Assembly (NCBI GenBank): GCA_963922235.1
Contig: CAWUIJ010000015.1
Span: 1 to 31,506 of the forward strand
DNA from: Parvularcula sp963922235
GTDB taxonomy: Bacteria > Pseudomonadota > Alphaproteobacteria > Caulobacterales > Parvularculaceae
DNA length: 31,506 bases
Direction: 5' to 3'
The position numbers and the translations under genes were made by a program. Shown here piece after piece: positions 17,353-25,531 of the stretch; positions within the stretch are counted from its first letter, which is position 1; every line of letters starts with the position of its first letter. The notes below the pieces were generated by a model. It was not told the origin of the DNA, did no database searches, and saw nothing but the letters and a program-made list of their open reading frames with translations.

Positions 17353-18092
17353 GTTGGTGCTTCAATTCTAAAACCACGCTCCTGAAGCACCTGGTGAATG
17401 GCTTTTGCGTTCGCTGCTGCGTGATCTGTATCCCCGTGAAGGCAAATCGTTTCGACATCCAGTGAGATGGGATGACCGTCGGGGTCGAGGGGCCCTGATC
17501 CTTCTGCAAGCCGTAGCGCTTGGGTGCACTGATGTTTTGACTGGGTTATGATAGCCCCTTGTTTTCCGCGCGGCATCAGCCTTCCGTCACTGCAGTATTG
17601 CCTGTCTGCAAACCCCTCTGCACGGTAACGGAAACCAGCGCTCTCGCTGGCTGTGCGCAATTCGCCGAAGGGTGCTCCGACGATGACTGTCTTGGGAAGG
17701 ATGGTTTTGATGGATGATACAATGCTGTTTGCGAGCGATGGCGACGTCACGGCATCGTTATAAAGCGCACCGTGAGGTTTGACGTGTTGTACAGATACAC
17801 CCATCGTCTGTGCCGACGCTTTGATCAGTGCCAGTTGTTCCACAAGCGCTTCGCAGAGCTCCTCTGGCTCAATCGAAAGGGATGCGCGTCCAAACCCTTC
17901 CTTGTCCGGATAACTGGGATGGGCACCGATAGCGACACCCGCTCGTTTTGCTAAGGCGATCGTCGCTGCTACCGTGTCGGCGTCGCCAAAATGGCCGCCG
18001 CAAGCAATATTGCAGCTTGAGACATAAGGCAAAATGGCTTCGTCATCATAACCTTCACCTAAGTCTGCATTCAGATCAATCGCCCGGTCCAT
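17349..18092 (-). CDS. pxpA: 5-oxoprolinase subunit A (LamB/YcsF family)
   Basis: A 247-residue LamB/YcsF-family protein, the PxpA subunit of 5-oxoprolinase. It opens with the family motif IDLNADLGEGY, then SSCNIACGGHFGDADTV, IGAHPSYPDKEGFGR, and VKPHGALYND, with the C-terminal ICLHGDTDHAA. The frame is open further upstream, but the residues there look unlike the family and lie over the NRAMP gene. ATG 18092, two bases after the stop of the upstream gene, gives the normal length. Together the three subunits recycle or consume pyroglutamate, a spontaneous glutamine/glutamate by-product. Confidence 0.95.
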   Translation of the reverse strand: MDRAIDLNADLGEGYDDEAILPYVSSCNIACGGHFGDADTVAATIALAKRAGVAIGAHPSYPDKEGFGRASLSIEPEELCEALVEQLALIKASAQTMGVSVQHVKPHGALYNDAVTSPSLANSIVSSIKTILPKTVIVGAPFGELRTASESAGFRYRAEGFADRQYCSDGRLMPRGKQGAIITQSKHQCTQALRLAEGSGPLDPDGHPISLDVETICLHGDTDHAAANAKAIHQVLQERGFRIEAPT

Positions 18093-18094
18093 CG

Positions 18095-19297
18095 CTAGGC
18101 CCCAACTGCCCGCATAAGGCCTCGAGCTCCCAAGATGACCGCCACCAGCACCACGGCCACCCCTAGTGCGTTCGATACCAGTCCGTTGACGCTGTCGCCT
18201 AACAGCGATCGCCTGTTCATCACAGAGAGGAGAAACAGTGCGACCACCGGGAGCAAGAGACCGTTCGCGGCTTGAGCGATGAGGATCAGGGACACCGGTC
18301 GCAATCCCAACAGTGTGACGCAAACCCCGATAGCGATGATAGCCATACAGACCATTCGAAAGACCTGTTGACGTGTTGACTCGTCATTCGTCGGAAAAAG
18401 CTCGGCCATTGCATAACCCGTCGCCATGGGCGCCGTGATGGCTGATGTGAGGCCGGCGGCTAAAAGACCCAGTCCGATGACATAGCGTGCCACCGGTCCG
18501 ATGGTCGGCTCAAGCGCCGCTGCCATATCGGCAGCCGATGAGATCTCGAGGCCTTTTCCAAAGAGGCTGGCTGCAGCAGCTGAGAGGATAAGGATCGAGA
18601 CCAGACCGCCAAACCCCACGGAGATGATCGTGTCCTGCCGCGCAGCCTGTGCCCCGCCTTCGTTCGCCCAACGTTCCTTTGATGCGGCGGCGTGCAGGAA
18701 AAGATTATAGGGTACGATGGTCGTACCAATCAATGCCATAGCCGTCAGTGTACCACCATCAGGAACAGCTGGCCGTAATCCTTTAAGAAGAGCGTCCCAT
18801 TGCGGCCCGGTTATCACAGCACTGGCTATAAAAGCAGCGCTCATGATCAGGACCAGGACAACCAGGAGGACTTCCAATGTCCGGTAGCGCCCAAACCATA
18901 GCGCTGTTGCTGCAATGATTCCGATACCGGTGGGCCAAACAAAGCGAGGGACGGCATCACCGACCAGCGCCTCAGCGCCAAGGGTCGCACCTGCGATGTT
19001 TCCCCCCTCATAAGCAGCGTTACCGATCATCAGTGCAGCGAAAACAAGCGCCCCGACAGCAATCTTCAAAGGCTTCGATCCCGCGCCAGCCATCAGCGCT
19101 TCGCCGAGGCCAAGCTTTGCACCAGCTCCTAAGCGCCCGGCCATCTCTTGCAAGACAATGGTCGCGAGCGTGGCAAAGATGAGAGTCCAGAGAAGGGCGT
19201 AGCCAAAACTCGCGCCTGCGAGCGTGCACGCCGTGACTGTGCCAGGTCCGATAAAAGCAGCGGCCACGAGGGCGCCTGGTCCAATAGGAAGTCGCAT
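18095..19297 (-). CDS. NRAMP-fold transporter lacking the canonical metal-binding residues (YcsG-like)
   Basis: A 400-residue inner-membrane protein with about 11 hydrophobic spans and clear NRAMP/SLC11 similarity at the start (GPGALVAAAFIGPGTVTA, AGASFGYALLW) and in span 6 (IGTTIVPYNLFLHAA). Classical NRAMP metal transporters have DPGN in span 1 and an A-x-x-M-P-H motif in span 6. Here these read GPGT (17-20) and T-T-I-V-P-Y (192-197), so the Asp, Asn, Met and His are all replaced. Manganese or iron transport is therefore unlikely. It sits directly before pxpA with two bases between, and an NRAMP-family gene (ycsG) also neighbours ycsF (pxpA) in Bacillus subtilis. Uptake of 5-oxoproline or a related compound is an inference. 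Confidence 0.87.
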   Translation of the reverse strand: MRLPIGPGALVAAAFIGPGTVTACTLAGASFGYALLWTLIFATLATIVLQEMAGRLGAGAKLGLGEALMAGAGSKPLKIAVGALVFAALMIGNAAYEGGNIAGATLGAEALVGDAVPRFVWPTGIGIIAATALWFGRYRTLEVLLVVLVLIMSAAFIASAVITGPQWDALLKGLRPAVPDGGTLTAMALIGTTIVPYNLFLHAAASKERWANEGGAQAARQDTIISVGFGGLVSILILSAAAASLFGKGLEISSAADMAAALEPTIGPVARYVIGLGLLAAGLTSAITAPMATGYAMAELFPTNDESTRQQVFRMVCMAIIAIGVCVTLLGLRPVSLILIAQAANGLLLPVVALFLLSVMNRRSLLGDSVNGLVSNALGVAVVLVAVILGARGLMRAVGA

Positions 19298-19328
19298 CAG
19301 CTTACGTTGAGGCGCCGCGCCCGCTCGG

Positions 19329-20273
19329 TCAAACCTTTGGCGTGCTTGGGATCATGCCATTTTCGCGGAGGCGTTCGATGAGATACTCGCCCGCAGTGAT
19401 CGGATCATGGTGGAATCCCTCGCCAACGCAGCTCGGAAGGCACTCGAGTGGCGTGTCCGCGGCTAAATGCATGAAAAAGGGCATTGAATAGCGGCTCACA
19501 TTGGGCCCTTCCGGGTTGACCACGCGGTGGGTGGTCGATGGCAAAACGCCATTGGTGATGCGCGCCATCATATCGCCGGTATCGACAATGAGGTCCCCAG
19601 GCTCGTTCTCAAGCGGAAGCCATGCGCCATTGCGGTCGAGAAGCTCGAGCCCAGCGCCCTGGGCTGCGACCAGTATGGTGATGAGATTGATATCCTCGTG
19701 GGGCGCTGCTCTTAACGCTTGCGGATCAGCTCCCTCCGGGACCGGAGGATAATGGAGGAGGCGAAGCACTGAGTCGCCCTCGGCCACGCGCGATGCAAAG
19801 TGGTCCGGTGCAATGTTGAGCTTCATGGTCAGCGCCTCGAGAAGGCACTCGCCAACGTCGTGGAGACGATCGAAAAGCTCTGTCAGCACCCGTTGAAAAC
19901 CAGCAGGCTGATCTGGCCAGATATTCTCGGCACTGAGGGCACTTTGGATCGTTCTCTCTGGACCGATGTGCCAAAATTCTTTGAGGTCAGGGGTCTCACT
20001 TCCTTTGGCTTTTTCTGTCCCAAAGGGCGTATAGCCTCGGTGGCCACCCTCTGATGTGTACTGACGCTTTGTTTCGGTTGGGAAGGCGAAAAGCTCTTCG
20101 ATCAGCCGATAGGCCTCATCCAACAAGGTGCTCTCAATGCCGTGCTCGCGGATAATGACAAATCCAAAGCGCTGAAACGCACCGAAGAGCGCGTCACTGA
20201 AGGCTTCGCGATCAGCCTCTTTGCTGTCGCGAAAGGAGCGGAGGTGAAGGACGGGAACCTGCTCTTTCGTCAT
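19329..20273 (-). CDS. 2-oxoglutarate/Fe(II)-dependent oxygenase, isopenicillin N synthase-like
   Basis: A 314-residue soluble dioxygenase with an N-terminal DIOX_N part (VPVLHLRSF; FGFVIIREHGIE) and a C-terminal 2OG-FeII_Oxy domain. The iron ligands are His192, Asp194 (HED) and His249 (TTHRV), and the co-substrate-binding Arg-x-Ser is Arg261-Ser263 (RYS). All catalytic residues are in place. The family covers ethylene-forming-enzyme-like, gibberellin-oxidase-like and other hydroxylases; the substrate cannot be read from sequence. It lies 17 bases after the nucleoside transporter and 31 before the NRAMP-fold transporter on the same strand, so a role in modifying an imported solute is possible. 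Confidence 0.9.
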   Translation of the reverse strand: MTKEQVPVLHLRSFRDSKEADREAFSDALFGAFQRFGFVIIREHGIESTLLDEAYRLIEELFAFPTETKRQYTSEGGHRGYTPFGTEKAKGSETPDLKEFWHIGPERTIQSALSAENIWPDQPAGFQRVLTELFDRLHDVGECLLEALTMKLNIAPDHFASRVAEGDSVLRLLHYPPVPEGADPQALRAAPHEDINLITILVAAQGAGLELLDRNGAWLPLENEPGDLIVDTGDMMARITNGVLPSTTHRVVNPEGPNVSRYSMPFFMHLAADTPLECLPSCVGEGFHHDPITAGEYLIERLRENGMIPSTPKV

Positions 20274-20290
20274 TGATCACTAGATTCCGT

Positions 20291-21559
20291 TTAAAGACTA
20301 AAAAGAATGCCTGCGATGGCAGCACTCATCAAGTTGGAAAAGGATGCGGCCGTGACCGCTCTGATGCCCATGCGAGCGATCGCGTCGCGGTAGTGTGGTG
20401 CGAGGGTGCCCAGGCCACCGAGCAGGATCGCGATCGAGCTGATATTCGCGAAACCGCACAGGGCAAATGTCAGCACAAGGCCTGTCTTGGGTGAGAACGT
20501 TTCCAACTGTTCGGAGAGGCTTAGATAAGCGATGAATTCATTGGCGATGAGCTTCTCACCAAAGATGCCGCCCGCTGCGACCGCTTCGCCGGGTGCGGCG
20601 CCGATCGCGATCATCACCGGTGCAAAGACAAAGCCGAGCATCGCTTGGATCGAGAGGCCTTCGATCCCAAAGAGGTTGCCAAGACTTCCGACGATCCCGT
20701 TGGCAAGGGCGATCAAGGCCACAAAGGCCAGCAGCATTGCCCCGATCTTGGCCGCAAGAACGAGCCCGCTTTCGGCACCGACGGCTGCTGCCATGATGAC
20801 ATTCGCGTACCGGCTTTTCTCATCAGGTTCGCTTACACCAGCGAGACTTGGTGCAGTGACGCCTTGCGCTTCTTCTGGGGCGTCCGCTGCGCTTTTGGTT
20901 TCAGGGAAAAAGAGATGGCCCATGAGAAGGCCGCCGGGTGCGGACATAAAGCTCGCGGCGACCAACTGCTCGACTGGAATCCCCATGCCTGCGTATGCTG
21001 CGAGCACTGTTCCTGACACGGATGCCATGCCCGAAACCATGATCGCAAAGATCTGCGCCTGGGTGGCGCCTTTGAGATAAGGGCGCAGCGTCAGGGGCGA
21101 TTCAGCTTGGCTGATAAAGATGTTGGCAATCGCGTTCAGCGACTCAAGCGGCCTCAAGCCGACCATGCGCCGAAGCACAAAGCCGCCAGCCTCGACTACA
21201 CGCTGCATAATCTGCAGGTGGTACAACACAGCCATCAGCGACGAAAAGAAGACGATAATTGGCAAGACACTGATGAAAAAGCTGACTTTCCCCTCGGGCG
21301 GTTGGAGGTCACCAAACACCATATCGACGCCGTATTGGGTGTAACCGAGCAGCACCAAGACCTGGTCGGAGAGGGCCTGCAACCCCGCCTGGCCTGCTGG
21401 GATTTTCAGCACCAGGACGGCGATAATGAATTGGAGAGCAAAGGCTCGAAGAGCGACCAGCGGCTTGATCGCACCGCGCTCCGCGGAAAAGGCGATGGCT
21501 AAAGCAAAGAGAGCGAACACTCCGATAAAGCCAGAAGCTGTTTGAAGCATATCGTTCAC
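20291..21559 (-). CDS. Concentrative nucleoside transporter (CNT/NupC family)
   Basis: A 422-residue inner-membrane symporter of the CNT family, importing nucleosides with H+ or Na+. The N-terminal spans are followed by the gate-like YGVDMVFGD, the transport-domain motif NIFISQAESPLTLRPYL (family pattern GQTEAPL; the glutamate is kept), GMASVSGTVLAAYAGMGIP, and the C-terminal FANISSIAILLGGLG. The start is GTG at 21559, 33 bases after the uridine-kinase-like gene. The two together form a simple uptake-and-phosphorylation pair. Confidence 0.93.
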   Translation of the reverse strand: MNDMLQTASGFIGVFALFALAIAFSAERGAIKPLVALRAFALQFIIAVLVLKIPAGQAGLQALSDQVLVLLGYTQYGVDMVFGDLQPPEGKVSFFISVLPIIVFFSSLMAVLYHLQIMQRVVEAGGFVLRRMVGLRPLESLNAIANIFISQAESPLTLRPYLKGATQAQIFAIMVSGMASVSGTVLAAYAGMGIPVEQLVAASFMSAPGGLLMGHLFFPETKSAADAPEEAQGVTAPSLAGVSEPDEKSRYANVIMAAAVGAESGLVLAAKIGAMLLAFVALIALANGIVGSLGNLFGIEGLSIQAMLGFVFAPVMIAIGAAPGEAVAAGGIFGEKLIANEFIAYLSLSEQLETFSPKTGLVLTFALCGFANISSIAILLGGLGTLAPHYRDAIARMGIRAVTAASFSNLMSAAIAGILFSL

Positions 21560-21592
21560 TCAGTCCGTACTCGTGGGAGAAAAGATGGCGCG

Positions 21593-22249
21593 CTAAGCAT
21601 TCAAAACCGGCGACACATCAAGCTGCTCAAGAAGGGAGTCAACCAAAGCGCTTGTTTGGAGCCGATACTCGTCTTGGCTCACCACACGATCAGCATGCGC
21701 TTTTGAGGGGCTAACGAACTGATCATGCATGGGCCCCACGGTTTGATCGAATTGCTGCCGAACGCTGTCTCCGCTGCGGCCCCGCTGTTCACCGTCGCGG
21801 ACGATGCGCCGCTTGAGCCTGATCTCGTGCGAGCACTTGATGTAACAGGAAAGATCGAACAGCGCGCGTAGCTGAGGGTCATGAAGGATCAGATGGCCCT
21901 CAACGATGATCAGTGGACGCGGCTCCAAACGGTCTGTGCGGTCTTCGCGCCGATGCAAAGCGTAATTGTAAATCGGCACGTCAATGCTTTGGCCGCGTTT
22001 CAGCGCATCAAGCTGCTGAGCAAAAAAAGAGAGGTCCAACGCATCCGGATGATCAAAGTTCGGCAGATCCATCTGTGTGCCGTTTTTGAGTGGAATGTTC
22101 TTGTAATATCGATCGAGCTGAAGAAGCGCGCTCATCTTTGGCCCTGCACGCTTATGGATGAGGGCGGCCAAAGACGTTTTCCCTGAACAGCTCCCGCCGG
22201 CGATGGCGAGAATCTGCGGCCGCAGACCATCTGTGGTCATCACGCTCAT
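21593..22249 (-). CDS. udk: Uridine kinase-like P-loop nucleoside kinase
   Basis: A 218-residue kinase of the PRK/uridine kinase family. Walker A is GGSCSGKT (18-25), followed by LLQLDRYYKN (the family's Asp-x-Tyr-Tyr substrate region), FDHPDALDLSFFAQQL, VPIYNYALHRR and the Walker-B-like LIIVEGHLIL. This order is that of uridine/cytidine kinases. It probably phosphorylates a nucleoside brought in by the CNT protein encoded next. Phosphoribulokinase or pantothenate kinase are less likely given the YNYALHRR motif. A 14-bp-distant inverted repeat stands just before the start codon. Confidence 0.88.
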   Translation of the reverse strand: MSVMTTDGLRPQILAIAGGSCSGKTSLAALIHKRAGPKMSALLQLDRYYKNIPLKNGTQMDLPNFDHPDALDLSFFAQQLDALKRGQSIDVPIYNYALHRREDRTDRLEPRPLIIVEGHLILHDPQLRALFDLSCYIKCSHEIRLKRRIVRDGEQRGRSGDSVRQQFDQTVGPMHDQFVSPSKAHADRVVSQDEYRLQTSALVDSLLEQLDVSPVLNA

Positions 22250-22263
22250 GTGCTGTTCGATTC

Positions 22264-22287
22264 CCTAAACGGCGTTTGGCGTTTAGG
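22264..22287. promoter_or_regulatory. 8-bp inverted repeat in front of the uridine-kinase operon
   Basis: CCTAAACG (22264-22271) and CGTTTAGG (22280-22287) are perfect complements, separated by 8 bases, and GGCGTTT also occurs twice in tandem (22271-22277, 22278-22284). The repeat ends 14 bases upstream of the kinase ATG on the minus strand. No T run follows in that direction, so an operator or leader stem is more likely than a terminator. The regulator is unknown. Confidence 0.45.
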
Positions 22288-22318
22288 TGATTGCGATCAT
22301 ACCCGCAATGACGGCTTG

Positions 22319-22337
22319 CTGATGCTCAGCGCATCAG
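22319..22337 (-). other. Short hairpin at the end of the DUF1501 gene
   Basis: CTGATGC (22319-22325) and GCATCAG (22331-22337) pair around a 5-base loop and include the DUF1501 stop codon. No T tract follows in the direction of transcription, so it is at best a weak or Rho-assisted stop. It may instead stabilise the mRNA end. Confidence 0.35.
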
Positions 22338-23779
22338 GTTGAGCCGCATGCGCCAGCGCAATCCATGAAGCCCAGGTCGCGCGAGGAGAAATTGGCGAGA
22401 TTGGGCAGGATGTTATCGAGCTCTGTCTCGCCAAGGCCAAACCAGCGACCAAGCGTTGCGGCGTATTGTTCGACGGATGTGGTGGGGATCAACCGGCCTC
22501 GACGTCCGGTATACCGTTCTCCGTCAAGATCGAAGTCGGGCATGTCTCCATAGATCGTTTGCCCGTTGACCGCGCCGCCGACGATGAAGTGGTGATTGCC
22601 CCAGCCGTGATCTGTGCCATCATCATTACTTAGCGTGGTCCGGCCAAAGTCGGACATCGAAAAGAGCGTAACATCGTTCCAAACGCCAAGATTCAGCATC
22701 GCTTGTCTGAAGGCGGTGACGGCTTCTGCTATCTCCACCTGGCGGCCTGGTAGGCTTCCCGCTTGACCCGCATGGGTGTCGAAACCTCCGAGTGTCACGT
22801 AAAAGACCTGTCTGTTGATCCCCAGCGAATTGCGGATCGCGATCGACTCGGCAACGCTCGAGAGCTGCCGCGCGAGGCTCGTGTCAGGGAAGAGTTCGAC
22901 CAAGCCCGTTGGGACATCTGTCTCAAGAGCGTTTCTATACAGATCGGTATTGGTGATACCGCTGGTAACTGCTGCGGCGAGGTCCTGCTCATAAAGGCCT
23001 GAATACCCACGCGTGCCTGTCGCCGTCAGGAATCCTCGCACACGATCTCTGCGCGGATCTTGAGCGGACTTATTCCCGAGCAGGCGTCGCTTAGAGAGAA
23101 TATCGAGCGAGTTGGCGGAAGCGCGGAACTGCCGAATTGTTTCGCCTTCTAAGAAGACATCGTTTGACCGTGCTGTGATCGCAGCAAAGAGAGGATTGAT
23201 GGAAGGGTCTGAATCCGCAGCTGCCTCAGCGAAAAGGCCGCCCCAACCGCGCTGCGCACCCTCGACGCCGAGCGCCATCCATGTTGACTGCTGATCATTG
23301 TGAGAGAAAAGCCGCGATGGCACGTGGGCCGAACCATTCTCATAGGATGTCCGATTTGTAGGTTCGACCAGAGGCCCGACATTCCCCAAAACGGCAAGCT
23401 CCCCGCTTTCGAAGAGGTTATGCAGGTCGGCCATGTCTTGCGGCATGCCGAACGTTCGCCCACCAAGATCACCGCTGTTGCTCGCCGACAGCGCCAGAAT
23501 GTTGTTGCGGTTCCGGCTGGTGATGCTGCGGCTCGTGTAAGACGCAAACATCTCTGCGCGAAGAGTTTCAAGTTGATTGTACGACGTCTGATCAACAGGA
23601 AGGATCGTATCCATACCATCGATGCCGCCCTTGAGGAACAGACACACCAAAGCCTTGTACCCTGACGTATCCGCGGCCATGGCCTGAGAGCCGAGCGCTA
23701 GACTGCTGACCATTCCCCCGGTTGTTGCGAGTGAAGCTGCAGAGCCTGCAAGAAAGTCGCGGCGGTTGAGTTTGATCAC
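22334..23779 (-). CDS. DUF1501 family exported protein
   Basis: A 481-residue DUF1501 protein. The N-terminus has a twin-arginine-type signal (RRDFLAGSAASLATTGG, with a likely AMA cleavage near residue 35), so it is probably exported folded. Family landmarks are FLKGGIDGMDTILPVDQ near 48, LGGFDTHAGQ, and FSMSDFGRTTLSNDDGTDHGWGNHHFIVGG towards the end. DUF1501 resembles the sulfatase/alkaline-phosphatase superfamily and may bind metal through these His/Asp clusters; no activity is established. Translation starts at GTG, and the gene lies 12 bases after the DUF1800 gene. The two families commonly occur as a pair. Confidence 0.92.
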   Translation of the reverse strand: MIKLNRRDFLAGSAASLATTGGMVSSLALGSQAMAADTSGYKALVCLFLKGGIDGMDTILPVDQTSYNQLETLRAEMFASYTSRSITSRNRNNILALSASNSGDLGGRTFGMPQDMADLHNLFESGELAVLGNVGPLVEPTNRTSYENGSAHVPSRLFSHNDQQSTWMALGVEGAQRGWGGLFAEAAADSDPSINPLFAAITARSNDVFLEGETIRQFRASANSLDILSKRRLLGNKSAQDPRRDRVRGFLTATGTRGYSGLYEQDLAAAVTSGITNTDLYRNALETDVPTGLVELFPDTSLARQLSSVAESIAIRNSLGINRQVFYVTLGGFDTHAGQAGSLPGRQVEIAEAVTAFRQAMLNLGVWNDVTLFSMSDFGRTTLSNDDGTDHGWGNHHFIVGGAVNGQTIYGDMPDFDLDGERYTGRRGRLIPTTSVEQYAATLGRWFGLGETELDNILPNLANFSSRDLGFMDCAGACGST

Positions 23780-23791
23780 TGTTCTCTATCC

Positions 23792-25531
23792 TTAGCGAAG
23801 AATGCCGTAAGAAGATGAATTCATGATCAGAAGGATTGCGGTTTGCACACGGCGCAATGTATCATCGACATCGATCTCTTCGATCACAATCTCTTCGAGG
23901 GCGGAAAGGATTAAAGCTCTGTCCTGATCAGAAAGGGTGCCAGCCGTCATCTGGAGATCGAGTGCATCGAGCAACATGTCCGGGCTGAGACCGAGCGTGA
24001 TCCAAGAGCTATAGTCCGTCAGGAACACTTCCCCTTTGTCGGTTGCGGAGTTCTCTTGAAAGACCAAGTCCGTTGCAAAATTGGCAAAGGCTATCGAAAG
24101 CGCGGAGTTCACAATCTGAAATTCCGGCGCGACAATTCCGGCGTCGCCTGATAATGTTCCCGGTACTGTATAACTAGGCCTATAGAAGTTGAAGACTGAG
24201 GGCGAACGCCAGGGGTGTTGGCCCAACCCATCGCTCGACGATGACGTATCGCGGAACATCGAACGGCTCGAATCGATGTCCGTGACGTCGAACGTCCTGA
24301 CCCATTGAGCAATTTTGATAATGGGCTCACGGATTTTTGTTGAGCCGTCACTTTGGGTACTCGGATCCCCATGAACTGAGGAATCAAGGAGCGTCGCGGC
24401 GAGCGTAGCGGCCAGATCGCCTCGCTGTCCGTCGCCAAAGACCTGGCCTGATGGCGCCAGAAAACGGCCCGAGACAAAGGCACTGGCGACGCGCTCAACA
24501 TATTCAGGGGAGGGGTCACTGGCCGTGAACCGTTGGATAATCTGCCGAGCAACAAAAGGCGGCACATTCGGATGCGCGAAGATACCGTCCAAGGCGAGAT
24601 CAATGCTCTGCTCGCCCGTCGTGCCTTCCGGAATGGTGATCCCAAGGAAGGACTTCGGACCAAGCTCGTGTTCTTCGGAAAAGAACACCATGGGCTTATA
24701 GTCAGCATCAGGATCGGCCTGGTTGGTTTTCTTAAAATTCGGCCCTGCCAGTGAGAGTCCCGTGAACACCCGAGCAAGTCCTTCGATGTCTTCATTTGTG
24801 TAGGTTTCGACCGGGTTTCCGTCGGATCCCAATCGAAGCGTGCCGTCTGAATTGAGCTCAACCAAGCCGATGGTGAAAAGCTGCAAAAGCTCCCGTGCAT
24901 AGTTCTCGTCCGGAAGACTGCCGGTCTCGGGATTGCCTTTTCGGTTTTTCAAATAGGTCAGATATTCGCCCATGGCTGGGCTGTAGGTCACCTCTTCGAG
25001 AAGGTCGCGATAGTTGCCGAAGGCATTCCGGGTGAGGATGTCCATGAAATAGGTCATCCGTAATTCATCCGACACCGTATTGTCTGAGACCACGATGATC
25101 TGGGAAAGTGCAAACGCCATTCTTTGCCGTAAGGCATCGTCGGCGGCGAATAAGGCGTCCCAGGCAAGATAGGTCTGCGGCTGTCCTTTTAGCTCGTCAC
25201 CCGCGGCCACGCGATCGACGATGGTTTGTAAAAAGAGCGTTGGTTCCTTGGCCATCTCAGCGGCGATCCAATCGCCGGCATCGGTGCCAACCAAGGTCTC
25301 GAGCTCATCAAGGGACGCGCCGAAGCCGGCTTGCAAGAGAAAGCGAGAGACTTCTTTTTCGCATTCGAGGGTCGCATAGGATTGTGTTGTGGTTGGGGTC
25401 TGGCCCGGATCTTCGCCGCTTGGTGCGGGCGCACCGCTTTCCTCGCCGCTGGTTTCAAAGCATGCTGCTAAGCCGAGCAAGGCCGCAGCACCAAGGGCGA
25501 TTTTCAATGATCGATAGGATGTAATATGCAT
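23792..25531 (-). CDS. DUF1800 family lipoprotein
   Basis: A 579-residue DUF1800 protein. I place the start at the ATG at 25531 (MHITSYRSLKIALGAAALLGLAAC), which gives a proper lipoprotein signal with lipobox LAAC and a Ser/Gly/Pro-rich linker behind it. The open frame continues 36 bases upstream only through a TTG. The DUF1800 body shows EVSRFLLQAGFGASLDE, RMAFALSQIIVVSDN, LLEEVTYSPAMGEYLTYLKN, NYARELLQLFTIGLVELN and WRSPSVFNFYRPSY. No enzymatic motif is known for the family. It is first of a two-gene unit with DUF1501, so both probably act in the periplasm, one anchored to a membrane. Confidence 0.92.
   Translation of the reverse strand: MHITSYRSLKIALGAAALLGLAACFETSGEESGAPAPSGEDPGQTPTTTQSYATLECEKEVSRFLLQAGFGASLDELETLVGTDAGDWIAAEMAKEPTLFLQTIVDRVAAGDELKGQPQTYLAWDALFAADDALRQRMAFALSQIIVVSDNTVSDELRMTYFMDILTRNAFGNYRDLLEEVTYSPAMGEYLTYLKNRKGNPETGSLPDENYARELLQLFTIGLVELNSDGTLRLGSDGNPVETYTNEDIEGLARVFTGLSLAGPNFKKTNQADPDADYKPMVFFSEEHELGPKSFLGITIPEGTTGEQSIDLALDGIFAHPNVPPFVARQIIQRFTASDPSPEYVERVASAFVSGRFLAPSGQVFGDGQRGDLAATLAATLLDSSVHGDPSTQSDGSTKIREPIIKIAQWVRTFDVTDIDSSRSMFRDTSSSSDGLGQHPWRSPSVFNFYRPSYTVPGTLSGDAGIVAPEFQIVNSALSIAFANFATDLVFQENSATDKGEVFLTDYSSWITLGLSPDMLLDALDLQMTAGTLSDQDRALILSALEEIVIEEIDVDDTLRRVQTAILLIMNSSSYGILR

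Noticed and set aside
18093..18323. N-terminal extension of PxpA
   Set aside because: The additional 77 residues are Arg/Gly-rich and unlike the LamB/YcsF family, and they lie over the end of the NRAMP gene. The ATG at 18092 gives the family's normal N-terminus.
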